A stretch of 14,525 bases of DNA from Actinomycetes bacterium (lineage in GTDB: Bacteria; Actinomycetota; Acidimicrobiia; Acidimicrobiales; Palsa-688). This document shows positions 14,276 through 14,525 of the stretch, piece after piece. The translations under genes and the position numbers were made by a program. Below the pieces are notes generated by a model. The model worked only from the letters and a program-made list of their open reading frames with translations. It did no database searches and was not told the DNA's origin. The stretch is taken from contig JAKAXG010000034.1 of the NCBI GenBank assembly GCA_021827225.1, positions 1 through 14,525 of the forward strand, read 5' to 3'. Numbering within the stretch: position 1 is the stretch's first letter; each line of letters starts with the position of its first letter.

Positions 14276-14525
14276 GGGCCGCATGAACGGCACCGGCTCC
14301 TGGTCCTGCTCCTGCGGCGCCGGGCCGTTGGTCCGGAAACCAGGCGAGTACCGGCGGATCTCCCGTCGGGCGATGGTCATCTTGTGGACCTCGTCGGGTC
14401 CGTCGGCGATGCGCAGGGTCCGCATGTGCCCGTACATCTCGGCCAGCGGGAAGAACTGGGTGACGCCGGCGGCGCCGTGGACCTGGATGGCCCGGTCGAT
14501 CACCTTGAGCGCCATGTTGGGCACG
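14273..14525 (-). CDS. Acyl-CoA dehydrogenase, C-terminal fragment cut by window edge
   Basis: About 84 C-terminal residues are visible; the rest lies beyond the right edge. The pattern [20 protein letters not shown] followed by [12 protein letters not shown] and IARREIRR is the C-terminal helical domain of flavin-dependent acyl-CoA dehydrogenases, resembling the FadE/ACAD10-11 type. These enzymes introduce an alpha-beta double bond into acyl-CoA esters. The tail after RRYSPGF is Pro/Glu-rich and not part of the fold. The catalytic glutamate and FAD sites are outside the window. It precedes the reductase by 36 bases and probably shares its operon. It fits downstream oxidation of the CoA esters made by the two ligases, though whether it belongs to the same pathway is inference. 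Confidence 0.88.
   Translation of the reverse strand, partial: VPNMALKVIDRAIQVHGAAGVTQFFPLAEMYGHMRTLRIADGPDEVHKMTIARREIRRYSPGFRTNGPAPQEQDQEPVPFMRP

Overview
The window is high-GC, densely coded bacterial DNA. It suggests an actinobacterium, possibly an uncultured acidimicrobial lineage: strong GC bias at third codon positions, a Tat-type lipoprotein binding protein, paired TetR regulators beside acyl-CoA genes, and TANNNT-like -10 elements. This placement is inference. I see no rRNA, tRNA, insertion sequence, CRISPR array or phage gene. The window holds 13 genes, two of them cut by the window edges.

Left block (1-7235, all on the minus strand, so transcribed right to left). This is one probable operon: a Tat/lipoprotein solute-binding protein, LivH-type permease, a fused LivM-LivG permease/ATPase, LivF ATPase, an acyl-CoA ligase, and a phosphotriesterase-family metallohydrolase cut by the left edge. 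It encodes a complete branched-chain-amino-acid-type (HAAT) importer linked to CoA activation and hydrolysis of its cargo. The cargo is therefore more likely an organic acid, lactone or amide than an amino acid.

Middle (7236-7721). A 486-base divergent intergenic region carries a candidate promoter for the transport operon, an overlapping inverted repeat, and two GC-rich hairpins in what would be a roughly 350-nt leader. TetR regulator 1 is read rightwards from it.

Right block (7722-14525). Two TetR paralogs on the plus strand flank a minus-strand set: cyclase-family hydrolase 2, acyl-CoA ligase 2 and cyclase-family hydrolase 1. Beyond TetR 2 lie a PRISE-like NAD(P)-dependent reductase and the end of an acyl-CoA dehydrogenase, both on the minus strand.

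The most interesting signal is non-coding. The same inverted repeat, TTGAY-GYNGRT-RTCAA, occurs before the transport operon, before cyclase 1, and between cyclase 2 and TetR 2. In the first two places one arm forms the -35 hexamer of a plausible promoter. The two TetR proteins have an identical recognition helix. Together these suggest one regulon for import, ring or amide hydrolysis, CoA activation, reduction and beta-oxidation-like breakdown of an unidentified substrate. A second oddity is short tandem duplications next to or across gene ends at three places.
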